Assembly (NCBI GenBank): GCA_934047225.1
Contig: CAKOHE010000110.1
Location: 236,001-300,000, forward strand
Direction: 5' to 3'
From: Ypsolopha sequella
Lineage: Eukaryota > Arthropoda > Insecta > Lepidoptera > Ypsolophidae
DNA: 64,000 nt
In this document: piece after piece, positions 22,749-33,875 of the stretch
Layout of the letters: every line of letters begins with the position of its first letter
How positions within the stretch are numbered: position 1 is the first letter of the stretch
Position numbers and translations under genes: made by a program
Notes under the pieces: generated by a model
Told to the model about the DNA's origin: nothing
What the model saw: the letters and a program-made list of their open reading frames with translations, nothing else
Database searches by the model: none

Positions 22749-23263
22749 AAAAATTCTTGGCGACGTTACAAACATTGAGCAAACTGGGACCAAAAGGCAC
22801 CACACCAGACGGCAAATATGCGGACGGCATTGTAGAGATCAAATGTCCATCATCTTTGGAAAATTTTTCGTTGGCAGATGCCATGAAAAAACATCCGTTT
22901 TGGAAGTTGGACTCCGCTTCTAAAGAGCACATAATTAATGCCAATCACCAGTGGTATTTTCAAATCCAGGGCCAGTTGAATATAACGCAAAAAGACGTTT
23001 GCATGCTTGGTATCTGGTTTGGTGCAGCCTTACCAATGAAAGTCTACAAAATCAATCGTGACGACCAGTTTTGGAAGACAAGAATGGAACCAAAATTGGT
23101 TTCATTTTATAACGATTGCTTGCTTCCAGAACTGGTCGATCCGCGGAATTCTCGGTGCATGCCTGTACGAGACCCGCCTTATATTATTCAAGCAATGGAA
23201 GAGAAGAAAGAGAAAATGAAACGCACTTTGAATGAATTAGATCCGTGTACAAGTAGAGATTGA
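22749..23263 (+). CDS. YqaJ-type exonuclease-like domain, terminal exon of an unidentified gene
   Basis: An open frame follows a strong acceptor (T-rich tract then CAG at 22746-22748) and runs to a TGA at 23261-23263. It encodes ~170 residues. The stretch DGIVEIKCPSS carries the E-x-K pattern and HQWYFQIQGQLNIT carries the Q..Q element of the YqaJ/lambda-exonuclease fold (PD-(D/E)XK superfamily). Sequence after it ends with a charged coiled segment. An AATAAA lies about 65 bp past the stop. In insects such domains occur in repetitive, transposon-linked proteins; I do not know whether this copy is host or TE. Upstream exons are not established. The enclosing Nup205 intron makes a nested gene or retained TE fragment the two options. 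Confidence 0.6.
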
Positions 23264-23434
23264 GAGGTTTGGTAGGTCAAGATTACCATGTTTTATTATG
23301 AAGGTTCATTATAATATAAAAATAGTAATAAATGTCTGTTTCTTTACTATGTTATCGTTTAATTTACTTATTCCTTGATGGACACTTTTTAGTTATGATT
23401 CAGGTGCAGTAAATTCCTTTTGGCTATTAAAAAA

Positions 23435-23775
23435 ACCAGTCAAGTGCGAGTCAGACTCGCGTACCTAGGGTTGCGTAATTCGACAGTTTTGGGAACAGAA
23501 AATTTTATTTAGTTTTTTTTATGTGAATTTCTCAACCGCTTTATTTTTTTTTATTTTTCTCTCTGTTGTAACGGAAATATTTCCAAAAATTTGAAATTAA
23601 AAAAAAAAAATTTACACCGTGGTATGTGGGCAAATTAATGCTATTTTTGTGCTAAATTTCAAGGCTATATCTTTAACGTTGCTAATGTTATGAGGCTGTG
23701 ACATACGGACGGATAACGGAGTCTCACCATAAAGGTTCCTTTTGTACCTTTTAGGTACTACGGAACCCTAAAAAC
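23435..23775. repeat. Dispersed moth-type repeat, diverged copy 2
   Basis: It starts near CAGTCAAGTGCGAGTCAGAC and ends at CTACGGAACCCTAAAAAC. The order of motifs matches 18895-19172, with more divergence and AT-rich inserts. Confidence 0.65.
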
Positions 23776-23839
23776 AGCGAATATTGTGAAACCTATGTCT
23801 ACTATTAATATGACCACAATGATAATTGTATGAGATGAT

Positions 23840-24032
23840 ATGACTAACATAATTATACAAGTATTGTGCAATTCCAACAATGTTACATACATACGGGTCG
23901 AATCGATCACCTCCCTTTTGATGAAGTCGGTTTCGGTTATATGACTAACATAATTTTACAAGTATTGTGCAATTACAACAATATTACATACATACGGGTC
24001 GAATCGATCACCTCCTTTTTTATGAAGTCGGT
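23840..24032. repeat. ~93-bp tandem duplication
   Basis: Two copies share ATGACTAACATAATT-TACAA, AGTATTGTGCAATT, CATACGGGTCGAATCGATCA and ATGAAGTCGGTT. They differ at a handful of positions. The end motif GAAGTCGGTT is one I associate with common lepidopteran repeats. Confidence 0.85.
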
Positions 24033-24098
24033 TAAAAAGGTAAAAAAGTCATATAGATGACGAAGTGTAGTCAAATAATAACTAAAATACAGAAACTA

Positions 24099-24378
24099 TA
24101 CAAGGTGACTTTTTGATCATCGTCCAAATTCATACTGGAGGCTTGATAAGTGATCAGTATCTTGGATCAGTAACAATTTTTGTGAAATTCATAAAACGAA
24201 ATTCATAAAACGAAATGTCGGCTTCCCATAGAAATTCAGTTCCAGTCCCGAGTGAATCACTATGGGGAGTCGAAATTTCATTTTACGAATTTCACCAAAA
24301 TTGTTATTGATCCATGATACTGATCACTTATCAAGCCTCCAGTATGAATTTGGACGATGATCAAAAAGTCACCTTGTA
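24099..24378. mobile_element. Palindromic TA-type MITE, family P, copy 2
   Basis: It has the same ends as 16395-16660 (TACAAGGTGACTTTTTGATC and its reverse complement). A short internal duplication (ATTCATAAAACGAAAT-like) makes it ~14 bp longer. Confidence 0.85.
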
Positions 24379-24730
24379 TAGTGAAAGGAAATAACCGAAA
24401 AGTGTTCCGGAAATAGATATTATTTGTCCGTTACACGTTGTCGCAGATCACTGTGCATGTTTATATGTGTGCGTGAGCGCGCGGCCGAGCGCCGGCCGCT
24501 GTGTGCGTGGGCAGAAATACCTATATCTGAGGAAGGCCCTCGGGAGACCGGGTCCTTAACCACTGTTCTCTGAGCGAGTTCGCAAGGACTGCTATGTGGG
24601 TCTTATGTTACTAAATAATTTATGTATTTGTTGTTATTTAGGTTGTTTATGTTTACGTTAAATTAAGTTAGTTGACTTCAACTCTATTGTATTAGGATTA
24701 CCTGTAATAATAGCTGTAATGTGTAAATAG
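24379..24730 (+). other. Noncoding intron DNA
   Basis: A GC-rich island near 24470-24560 (GCGCGCGGCCGAGCGCCGGC) is flanked by AT-rich DNA. No ORF or RNA gene is recognised. Confidence 0.4.
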
Positions 24731-25112
24731 TAGTAGTTTATGCTACAAGGGCGAAAAGGAATAAATTACGAGGACGATTTAAAACACGAGTGTAGCGAGT
24801 AATTTATTGCTCTTACGCCCGTGTATCATACTACGTTTTTCAATGCATAGTGTGAGGAAATAAAACAAATACAATCTTGCGAACTATAAATTATGATTTT
24901 CTCAAAAGGACTGTATCCAGAGCCGTTAAACAGTGGAAAAAAAAGTATAACATGGTACACAGGAAAGGCTGCAGCTCCTGGTAAATGTATTCTATGGGCT
25001 GCAGGTTAGCCAACCATTGTAAATAAATAAAAAAAATATAAGGCAAAATAATCGACTTTCTGTTCGGTTTTGATGCATAAAAAGTGGGCCTTTACGAGCA
25101 CTTGCATTGAAA
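24731..25112 (+). repeat. Dispersed repeat R1, copy 2
   Basis: It runs from TAGTAGTTTATGCTACAAGG to TTTACGAGCACTTGCATTG. Relative to copy 1 it has a shorter central hairpin and a small duplication near 24970-25020. Confidence 0.8.
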
Positions 25113-25396
25113 ATAAATAAATGTGTCATTTTCACATTAACAACACAAATTATTGTTGATGTAAACAAACGGCTCATATCAATAAATTATTGTTGTTTGA
25201 TTGATAATGCCTTAAAAATTACAAAAAATTTCTAGAAAAATTACACGTTATATGGGTAATGTGGTGGGGGGTCAACAAGAGTTCACTAAGGCGGTCGGGG
25301 GAAAAAAATTCTCAAAGATTACGTCACGTGTTTAACTGACGGCTTCTTAAATTTATGTACTTGGTTATAAAAAACGAAAGACGTTTCAATGGGTTG

Positions 25397-25580
25397 TGTT
25401 CGCGCCTACGACTCACATAACCGGTCGTCGGAGCCCGCGGGTGCGGGGGTCGGGGGGAATCAGCGAGCCAGCTCGACACACTAAAAAGGAAAACTGAACT
25501 GACACCACGCATTACTGTTTATTTATATTAAATCCCTTCTTTGCTAGTTACCTTCTTTACTTTATGATCCTGCGGGAACA
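25397..25580 (+). repeat. 5' LTR of BEL B
   Basis: It starts TGTTCGCGCCTACGACTCAC and ends TCCTGCGGGAACA, with the usual TG...CA ends. It matches the 3' copy at every base I compared. Confidence 0.96.
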
Positions 25581-25584
25581 TAAA

Positions 25585-25604
25585 CTGGCGACCGTGAAAG
25601 GACC
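25585..25604 (+). promoter_or_regulatory. Primer-binding site of BEL B
   Basis: TGGCGACCGTGAAAGGACC lies four bases after the 5' LTR. Its first 11-12 bases would pair with a tRNA 3' end ...CACGGTCGCCA, which I think fits an arginine tRNA. That assignment is from memory. Confidence 0.65.
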
Positions 25605-26114
25605 GAGTCGCTCACCTCTCGCTCCAGAAGATTTTAGAAGAAATTACGCATCAATTTGTCGGCGTAGGCGCACCTTTGTTCACCGCCATCTTTAACGCAA
25701 ACCACAGCAAGAAGCGTTCAAGTGCCAACGAAGATTAATCACGAAAAACGTTACTCGTCGGATTGTCCAGCGAAGTCGACCTTCGGAATATCTTCGTGCA
25801 AAGATAGATGACGAAAATCAACAACGTCATAAAGGATATGCAGTGGATGGATACCTAGTGGCGGTTTGTGAGTGGTGTGTGACGGTGATACAAAGCTTCA
25901 TTTTGCCTGCGCTTCATCCTCATCGTACTAAGGAACGTGCCGTGAGCCCAGTCCTTTATTTTATTACATACCTATTAATTTGTGCCGATAGCGGGGGTGT
26001 CTTTTCTTGTGTCAATTGCGTGTCCTAATCCTATTTCTTTTAGCCAGCCACTGCATGCCTGAGCACAGTGCTTCCTCTGGCCCTTCTATATATAAATAGG
26101 TACAACATCAATTT

Positions 26115-26210
26115 ATCTACCTACTTATTACCAACCAGTCAACTTATCTATCGCACAATTGCATCTACCTACTTATTACCAACCAGTCAACTTATCTATC
26201 GCACAATTGC
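26115..26210 (+). repeat. 48-bp tandem duplication in the BEL B leader
   Basis: Two adjacent 48-bp copies start ATCTACCTACTTATTACCAA and end CGCACAATTGC. They appear identical. The role is unknown; leader repeats occur in many LTR elements. Confidence 0.9.
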
Positions 26211-26742
26211 ATTTTTTCATGCTTTCTTTCTTTGACAGTTGAATCATATAGTTGTGTACATATACTTACCTACCTAAATACCAACTTGCATTCTTTCGCC
26301 GACATAATTATCTATATGCCTAGCCGCTACGTTTAGCCAGCTTATTCAAACATTCCGACCAAACTACATATATATTTTCTGCCTACGCATCATTACTATG
26401 TAATAAACGCAATACCATATATGCTAAAAAATACAACAGGAATTCAATCCATCTAATTTATAACATAACATAATATTTAGCAAAATAATTTTGTGCATTC
26501 CAGCGTTCACTAGCTGCATCGTCCGGTTTTGGACCGAACTCTGCCGCCGCGGCTGGGTGTCTCTTTGTTTACAACCTGTTCAACTTTGTGACAAACAAAA
26601 AAAGCGTAAGCCATATTTCTTATCACTTATTTGCGGCAGTTATTTTTTGCGTGATTCATCTTTAGTCGTGTTGTTTATTGACCTAAATACATTGTTGGAA
26701 TTCAGTATTGTATTGTTGTTTTAAAGGAAAGTTTATTACAAA

Positions 26743-29700
26743 ATGACTAACGGAACAAGCGCGACAGATAAACAAACCTCTTCTTCTCCAGTTCTTACAA
26801 ATACTACACTAGCCGATCTTAAGGCAAGGCGTAGTTCTATAAAAGGTCAAATAACTAAATTCGCTAATTACTTAAGCACACTTGAAGAAGATGAATCACT
26901 TTCTTCAATAACATTTAACGAGTTATCTTTGAAATTAAATAAAATGAAAGATTTATACAAAAGGTTTGATGAGTTGCAATCTGAGATAGAGGTTCTTAAT
27001 TCGCATTGTCTAGACACTGAGCTCGCAGAACGGGATAATATTGAGCATTCTTTGTACTCGAATATAGCGGCTGCCCAAGATAAGCTTGACGAAGCTTCTA
27101 GGTCCAAGCTTGGCTTAAATGAATCTATCATTCAGCATGCCTGTCAGCATGATCGACATGACAATTCAATGGGCTTTCAGCTACCGTTAATAAAAATATC
27201 CAAGTATGATGGTGCTTACTACAAATGGATGGAGTTCCGCGATACATTCGAATCCCTAATTCATAAAAATGATAGAATAAAATCAATTCATAAGTTTCAT
27301 TACTTAAATTCATATCTGGAGGGCGAGGCAGCGCGCGTTATATCAAATTTAGAGGTCTCTGAAGCCAACTATTCTGAAGCCTGGAGTCTATTATGTAACA
27401 GATATAATAATAAGCGTCAGCTTATCAACAATCACCTAAATTCTCTTTTCAGTACCGAGCCCCTCCAACGTGAATCTGATAAGGCTCTGAGGTTTCTAAG
27501 TGATCATGTAACAAAAAACCTAAGAGCACTTAAGAACCTTGGACAGCCCACTGAATACTGGGACACAGTTATCATACATATAATGACAACAAAACTTGAT
27601 CAAGTCACAGGTATAAAATGGGAAGAGTATCGTAATGATCTCGACGAGTTACCAAACTTAGAGAACTTCAAAAAGTTTCTCAACAATCGAGCTGACGTCT
27701 TAGAGTCTGTTTATAGGTCCAAAAGGGACAAACAATCATCTGTGCCCGTTGTGCAAACAAATAAACAAGCAAGTGGATCAAAACCAATTAAATTTACCAA
27801 ATCGTTCATGATTTCAGCTCAACAATCCAACCCTCGCCCGTGCGTCTTTTGCCAAGGCAAGCATCGCGCGCATGAATGCAACGTACTCAAGTCTCTTGAC
27901 GAGGATCACAGATGGGCGCAGGTCAACAAGCTGAACCTGTGCCACAACTGCTTGAGATCCGACCATGATACGCGTCGATGCAGGCTTGGAGGTTGTCGTG
28001 TATGTAAGGGGCGACACGACACACTACTACACAAACAAGTTGACTCATCTTCCTCACCTTTAACTTCTAACACAGAAACCAACAACATTAATAATAATGG
28101 CTCCAACTCTTCTGTTTCTATGTCAGTAATTTCTACTAATGAGGTGCTATTATCTACTGCATTAATAGAGATCATCAATCCCAATAATAATAAAATAGAA
28201 ACCGTTAAGGCCCTTCTGGACTGTGCTAGCCAGTCTTCTTTTATGAGCAGCAGTTTAAAGCGTCGCTTGGAGCTACCTTCTGAGCAACTCAATGCAACTA
28301 GCATCTTAGGAATAGGCAATACTTCTCTAAAAGTAGCCCCCGAGCGTTGCTATGCTCAAATAAGGTCAATGAATACATCATTTACTACTAATCTTCAATT
28401 TTTAGTACTGCCACAAATTACAGATCAACTGCCCAAGCGATATGTTGATATAAAGCATCTTAAGCTACCTTCATCTTTAACCTTAGCTGATCCAACTTTT
28501 AACCAGCCATCTCAGATTGACGTGTTGCTGGGAGCAGACATATTTTGGGAGCTTATAGGCCCAGAGCAGTTTTCGCTTGGCAAAAAACAGCCTATTCTGC
28601 AAGATTCTAAGCTAGGGTGGATCATTGCTGGTTCTATCTCAAACAATCTCAAATCAAACGCAGATATGAAATCTATACATTGCAATTTCACTATGACTGA
28701 AAAAATTGATCACCAACTTACTAAATTCTGGGAGCTTGAAAGCTTCCCATCTTGTGAAAGCTCAGAAAGCTCCAGTCAAAATGAATGTGAACAACATTTC
28801 ATACAAAATACTACTCGTCTTGAAGATGGTAGGTTCTGTGTAAGGCTCCCCCTAAAGGGCACAGCTGATTGTCTGGGAGACTCCTTCTACATAGCAAAAA
28901 AACGCTTTCTTAGCTTAGAAAAACGTTTTGAACGGCAGCCCCCTCTTAAAGAACAATATACCCAGTTCATAAACGAATACGAAGAGCTGGGACATCTGTC
29001 CGAGGCTAAATCACTAACAAGGCCCAACTATCTTCCTCATCATGCTGTGTTAAAAGAAAACAGTGAGTCTTCAAAATGTCGCGTCGTGTTTGACGCCTCT
29101 GCCCCCACTTCTTCGGGGTACTCTGTCAATAATTTGCAGATGATTGGCCCGAACATCCAAGATTCCCTATTCAACATCTTGCTGCGTTTTCGAAATCACA
29201 AATACGTGCTATCGGGTGACATAGAAAAACAATACAGGCAAATTATTCTAAACGAGCTCGATCGCGAGCTACAAGTTATTTTATGGCGCGAAAGTGAAAA
29301 CCTGCCTATCCGTTCACTAATTTTACACACTGTTACCTATGGTTTTGCCAGCGCTAGTTTTCTAGCTGCTAGATGCTTGTGGCAGCTTGGTGAAGAATGC
29401 AATGATCCGAGTATTAAAACAATCATACAGAATGACTTTTATTGCGATGACTGTCTTACTGGAGCTGACTCAGAGTCAGAACTTCTATCCATACAGCAAT
29501 CTGTATCAAAATCTCTCAAGTATGGATGTTTCAACTTGCGTAAATTCAGGTCTAACTCACAAGCACTCCTCAATTCACAAACTACGAATATCAACACTCA
29601 AGATAATTTGGTTTTGAGTCAATCCTTTCAAACGCTTGGCCTAGGATGGAATCCAAATGTGGATTTATTGCATTTCACCATTGACGTGAACAACAATTCC

Positions 29701-31980
29701 ACTGAAAAGGCAACTAAACGTTAAATTCTCTCAACCACATTCAAAATTTTCGATCCTCTTGGCTTGCTCAGTCTATGTACAATCAAACCAAAAATCCTCA
29801 TGCAAAAATTGTGGCAGGCTGAGGTAGGCTGGGACGAACAAGTACCTGTAGAGATTCAACGTTCTTGGTCTCGTTTCGTTAACAACGTACACGCTATAAG
29901 CTCTCTAAATATCCCGAGGAGAATTTCATACGACTCTCCATGCAACATAGAGCTGAATTGCTTCTGCGATGCATCTCAGCTTGCTTACGGGGCCTGTGTG
30001 TATGTAAAGTCCTTTTATGAAGCAAGTGAGCCCTCTATACACCTACTCTGTTCTAAAACCAGAGTCGCTCCAACAAAGCCTACAACAATACCGCGCTTAG
30101 AACTTTGCGGTGCTCTTCTAGCAGCTCGGTTAGAATATGCAGTCCGAGCTGCCTTGAGGAAGCACATTACTCGCTCTATATTTTGGACCGACTCTAGCGT
30201 CGTTCTCGCATGGCTAAATTCCGATAATTCTAAATTAAAGGTTTTTGTGGCCAATAGAATAGCTGCTATCAAAGATATTACAGATTTTCGGTCCTGGCGT
30301 TATGTTCCAACTTCGCATAACCCAGCAGACCTTGCATCTCGAGGCGTAGATCCTCAGCACGTTCAGAAAGCACAGCTATGGTGGCATGGACCTCAATTTC
30401 TTGTAGAGTCTGAATCAAATTGGCCTACTCTACACAGAGACATCCCTAGAGACTTACCTGAATTTAAAGTACACTCCACCACAATCGAAAACGTAGAATC
30501 TTCTTGTGTTTTAATACAATTTGAAAAATATTCTAGACTTACAACTTTACAACGAGCAGTTGCCTTCATTTATCGCTTCATATACAACTGCCAAAACAAA
30601 AACAACAAGCTGACAGGTCCTCTGTCAAATAACGAGCTTGAGAAAGCTTTTCTCACTTTGGTAAAGATTTCCCAAGAAGAAACGTTCTCTAAAGAACTTA
30701 AGTTACTCAGAGGACAAAACAAATTGAGTCCAAAATGTCACATTCTTTCATTATCTCCGTTTGTTGACTCTAAAGGTCTCTTGAGAGTGGGGGGGAGGCT
30801 TAGTCAATCCGACTACGACTACAATAAAAAGCATCCTTTATTACTAAGCTCTAAACACCCATTCACGAAACTCATCTTCACACAGGAACACAGTCGCCTC
30901 TTACATGCAGGGCCTCAGCTCCTGCTCGCATCAGTCAGAGAAACTATATGGCCTATAGGTGGCAGAGACTTGGCACAACGTACGGCGCGTGGTTGCATTA
31001 CATGTAGACGCGCTAGTGGTCAAACTCTTCGTAATATCATGGGTAACCTACCACCTGAACGTTTGAATCCAGATTTCCCATTTTCTGCCTGTTCTGTTGA
31101 CTTCGCGGGGCCGTTCATGATCACAGATCGTCGTGGCAGAGGCTGTAAGATTAGCAAATGCTACCTGTGTCTTTTTATATGTTTAAGGTTTAAATGTGTT
31201 CACTTAGAAGCTGTAAGTGAGCTGTCAAAGGATTCCTTCATTTTGTCGCTGCGCAGATTCATATCTCGGAGAGGAAAGCCTTACGAGTTGTTTTGCGATA
31301 ACGGACGCAACTTTGTAGCTGCTGCTAAAGATATCAACGAATTCCTTAAGCTCAATAAGAACTCTATCACAGACTTTGCAGCTGATCAACACATTACATT
31401 TAAATTTTCCCCGGCTTACGCTTGTAACTTCAACGGTTATGTAGAGGCAGGTATCAAGTCGGCAAAATTCCATATCAAACGTATTCTCGGAAACACGCAT
31501 TTGACATATGAGGAGCTGTCTTCGCTGTTTGCTCAGGTTGAAGCCATCCTTAACAGTCGACCTCTATGTCCTCTATCCTCATCACCGGATGATTTTTCTT
31601 CACTCACGCCAGGGCACTTCCTTATCGGCCGTCCACTAATGTCATTACCAGCACCACTTTTAGAAGACGCAAACCCAAATCGACTGGACCGATTCCAAAG
31701 AATAGAGCAAGCCAAACAGCATTTCTGGAGACGCTGGCAACAAGAATATATATCGGAGCTGCAACAACGTTCAAAATGGCGTACACGATATACAGACTTA
31801 CAGTTAGGCGAGCTTGTCCTGGTGAAAGAAGAAAATCTACCACCTCTTTTCTGGCGCATGGGGCGCGTGACCAAATTATACCCAGGCGACGATGGAGTGC
31901 CTAGAGTCGCAGATATTCTTACCAGCAAGGGAACCAAAAGACGGGCTCTCTGCAAGATCTGTCCTCTCACATCATCATAG
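26743..31980 (+). pseudogene. BEL/Pao gag-pol polyprotein of element B (one in-frame stop)
   Basis: The frame from ATG 26743 is open to TAA 29722-29724 and continues in the same frame to 31980, ~1,745 codons in all. Domain order is: coiled gag with the DUF1759-type block around QLPLIKISKYDGAYYKWMEF; cysteine/histidine knuckles (CVFC, CHNCLRSDHDTRRC, CRVCKGRHD); protease (ALLDCASQSSF); RT (LPHHAVLKE, DFYCDDCLTGA); RNase H (CFCDASQLAYGACVY); zinc-binding and DDE integrase (VDFAGPF, CDNGRNF, YVEAGIKSAKF); and a basic tail. The stop falls between RT and RNase H. All other motifs look intact, so the copy is young but, unless the stop is read through, does not encode a full polyprotein. No envelope-like frame follows. 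Confidence 0.93.
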
Positions 31981-32016
31981 TTACTTTGAAAGCTGAGCCT
32001 TCAAGGGCCCGGAGGA

Positions 32017-32200
32017 TGTTCGCGCCTACGACTCACATAACCGGTCGTCGGAGCCCGCGGGTGCGGGGGTCGGGGGGAATCAGCGAGCCAGCTCGACACA
32101 CTAAAAAGGAAAACTGAACTGACACCACGCATTACTGTTTATTTATATTAAATCCCTTCTTTGCTAGTTACCTTCTTTACTTTATGATCCTGCGGGAACA
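32017..32200 (+). repeat. 3' LTR of BEL B
   Basis: This is a 184-bp copy identical to the 5' LTR. It is preceded by a purine-rich AAGGGCCCGGAGGA that can serve as the polypurine tract. Confidence 0.96.
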
Positions 32201-32311
32201 GGTTGTGTTGTTTGAAATAATTATGAAATTAAAATTATTTTATTTGCAGATGTAAGAATACTTTTTGGATATATCTCCGACGTCAAAAAAGTTTATGCGA
32301 ATTGTATTGGT

Positions 32312-32620
32312 GCCGTTAGCGATACTCTAGCTAGTACGTTTGGATGCTTGCCGTCAATAACAAACATAAATGTATTATTGTCATAAAAATAAATACTAAA
32401 CACTGTAATTTATTTAAACTACACTATGTTTAAAAAGACCACAAAAGTGGAAAATACCTCTGACGTGATTCGAACACCCACACCTGATTACTAAAACCTA
32501 GCGCTCTCACCACTGCACCAACGATTCGATATTGAATCAAACGTACGTACACAACTTAGTCACGTGACCTCGTTCGCGGCATTGCATCCGAACGTACTAG
32601 AGTGCCGCTAGCGGCAGCCT
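32312..32620. mobile_element. TIR element with tRNA-like core
   Basis: TGCCGTTAGCGATACTCTAG...GTTTGGATGC (32312-32348) is inverted as GCATCCGAACGTAC..TAGAG..CCGCTAGCGGCA at 32584-32617, imperfectly. Inside, read on the minus strand, GTGGTGAGAGCGCTAGG and GTGTTCGAATCACG resemble A and B boxes. It could be a SINE carried within a foldback element. Confidence 0.5.
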
Positions 32621-32741
32621 ATACACTTCCAAAGAAAAAAAAAAAATGCATGTATTTTAGTGTTCACCAATACCCGCTTCTCAGATACCTGCGGCTAATC
32701 ACGCACGAAAGTGTCAAGCTACAATAGATCCCCTGTTCCAG

Positions 32742-32859
32742 GAGTGGGAGTACTGTCTACTGCGTCAGTCGCTGTCGGCGCTGCGCATCAGTGTGGAGCC
32801 GGCGAGGGAGCCGCGCTGGGAGCTGCTGCAAGCCATCGCTTCTGCCGACATACCCACCG
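32742..32859 (+). CDS. Nup205: Nup205 exon h
   Basis: The exon lies between CCCCTGTTCCAG and GTTAATAC. It begins in phase 0 and ends one base into a glycine codon. It encodes EWEYCLLRQSLSALRISVEP ... LLQAIASADIPTG. The helix RQSLSALR..VEPAREP is placed where human NUP205 has RRKILNILDSIDFSQEIPEP. The splice phase fits both neighbours. Confidence 0.8.
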
Positions 32860-32886
32860 GTTAATACGTTTGTTATGATTATAATG

Positions 32887-33390
32887 GGTGGCGCAAAAGT
32901 AATGTCATAATTTGAATTGGCTGCCATTTTTTTATAAATGAAAAAAAAAGAATACTGTTTTCATAAAACGTTAATTTGAAAGTGAAATTAATTTGAAAAA
33001 ATTATGTCGCTCAAATGGCCACCTCCCGAGTTGATGCATAATTGCGCTCGTTTTACGCCATTTTGAATTGTTGCTCGCAAAACATCTGGCTATCTGGCAC
33101 CAAATTGGCGATTTCTTCTTCAACGTTACCTTTCAAGACTTGCAAGGTTCGTGGTTTGTTGTGGTAAACGCGATATTTTAAAAAGCCTCAAATAAAGAAG
33201 TCTAGTGCAGTTAGATCTGGCGATCTGGTCGGCCAGTTCAAATCTCCAAAACGAGAGATCAAAATTTTTCAATAAGCAGTAACAATACATTGAGGCATTT
33301 TTGACATTATAATTGTCAAAGCACACTGACATTTCGCACCATCTGCAAAAATGGCAGCCGATTAAAATATGACATTACTTTTGCGCCACC
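32887..33390 (-). mobile_element. mariner-like relic
   Basis: Ends GGTGGCGCAAAAGTAATGTC and its reverse complement (CATTACTTTTGCGCCACC) bound ~504 bp. On the minus strand (about 33000-33260) a decayed frame reads FGDLNWP.RSPDLTALDFF and KYRVYHNKPRTL. That is the C-terminal catalytic part of a mariner/Tc1 transposase. A stop replaces the usual tryptophan after DFFI, and the N-terminal DNA-binding region is absent. Not functional. Confidence 0.85.
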
Positions 33391-33395
33391 TTATA

Positions 33396-33662
33396 TACAA
33401 CGTGTAACAGAAAGATGTAACCATATTTGAAGAGTTTATTCAGTCAATGGTATAGAACAACTTTTACTATGGAGCCAACCCTGAAATCGCAAAAACAAAA
33501 TCTGCCCTTCCATATATTTCGGCCGAGCGGCATTGCATTTTTCTATGAAACAGTTAATTTTTTTTTTCGAGGTACAAGTTTTGTTCCATAGCAAAAGTTG
33601 TTATATACCATTGACTGCATAAGCTCTTCAAATATGGTTACACCTTTCTGTTACACGTTGTA
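33396..33662. mobile_element. Palindromic TA-type MITE, family Q, copy 1
   Basis: It starts TACAACGTGTAACAGAAAG and ends CTTTCTGTTACACGTTGTA. The arms are ~110-120 bp and imperfect. It directly follows the mariner relic. A second copy lies at 57323-57570. Confidence 0.88.
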
Positions 33663-33759
33663 TGTCGATATCCATCGCGTGGGGAGCTTTAAATATTATT
33701 ACAGTATTAAAAGCACGTTTACCAATGGAGTTGGTATTTATGAACGATTTCATTTGCAG

Positions 33760-33875
33760 GTTTGGGTGGTAAACGTATCAGCGTGTCCCGAGTGCACGCG
33801 TTGTTGGCTCGAGAGCTGGTTGCGTTGCAAGCCACGGCCGCGCAGAGGAATCTACTCGCCGACGAAATACAAAAG
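33760..33875 (+). CDS. Nup205: Nup205 exon i
   Basis: The exon starts after TTTCATTTGCAG, completing the glycine codon of exon h. It ends ...ATACAAAAG before GTTAGACT, phase 0. It encodes (G)LGGKRISVSRVHALLAREL ... LLADEIQK. Human NUP205 has LRGQTVCNVKLLHRVLVAEV...LLMEEIS at this position; the G.+.x.V..LH.LL..E pattern is clear. Confidence 0.92.

Larger units (their letters stand above)
25397..32200 (+). mobile_element. BEL/Pao retrotransposon B, complete
   Basis: The element is 6,804 bp, with 184-bp LTRs at 25397-25580 and 32017-32200 that I read as identical. It has a 5-bp target duplication GGTTG on both sides (25392-25396 and 32201-32205). A leader of ~1.16 kb precedes gag-pol (26743-31980), which is broken by a single in-frame stop at 29722-29724. 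LTR identity indicates a very recent insertion. It lies in Nup205 intron g in the same orientation as the gene. Confidence 0.96.

Noticed and set aside
25397..32200. Endogenous retrovirus with env
   Set aside because: BEL-type RT and integrase, and no third frame between integrase and the 3' LTR.
32250..32342. Possible Nup205 exon after TTATTTGCAG
   Set aside because: The acceptor is good, but the peptide has no NUP205 similarity and reading phases with exon g and h fit direct joining.
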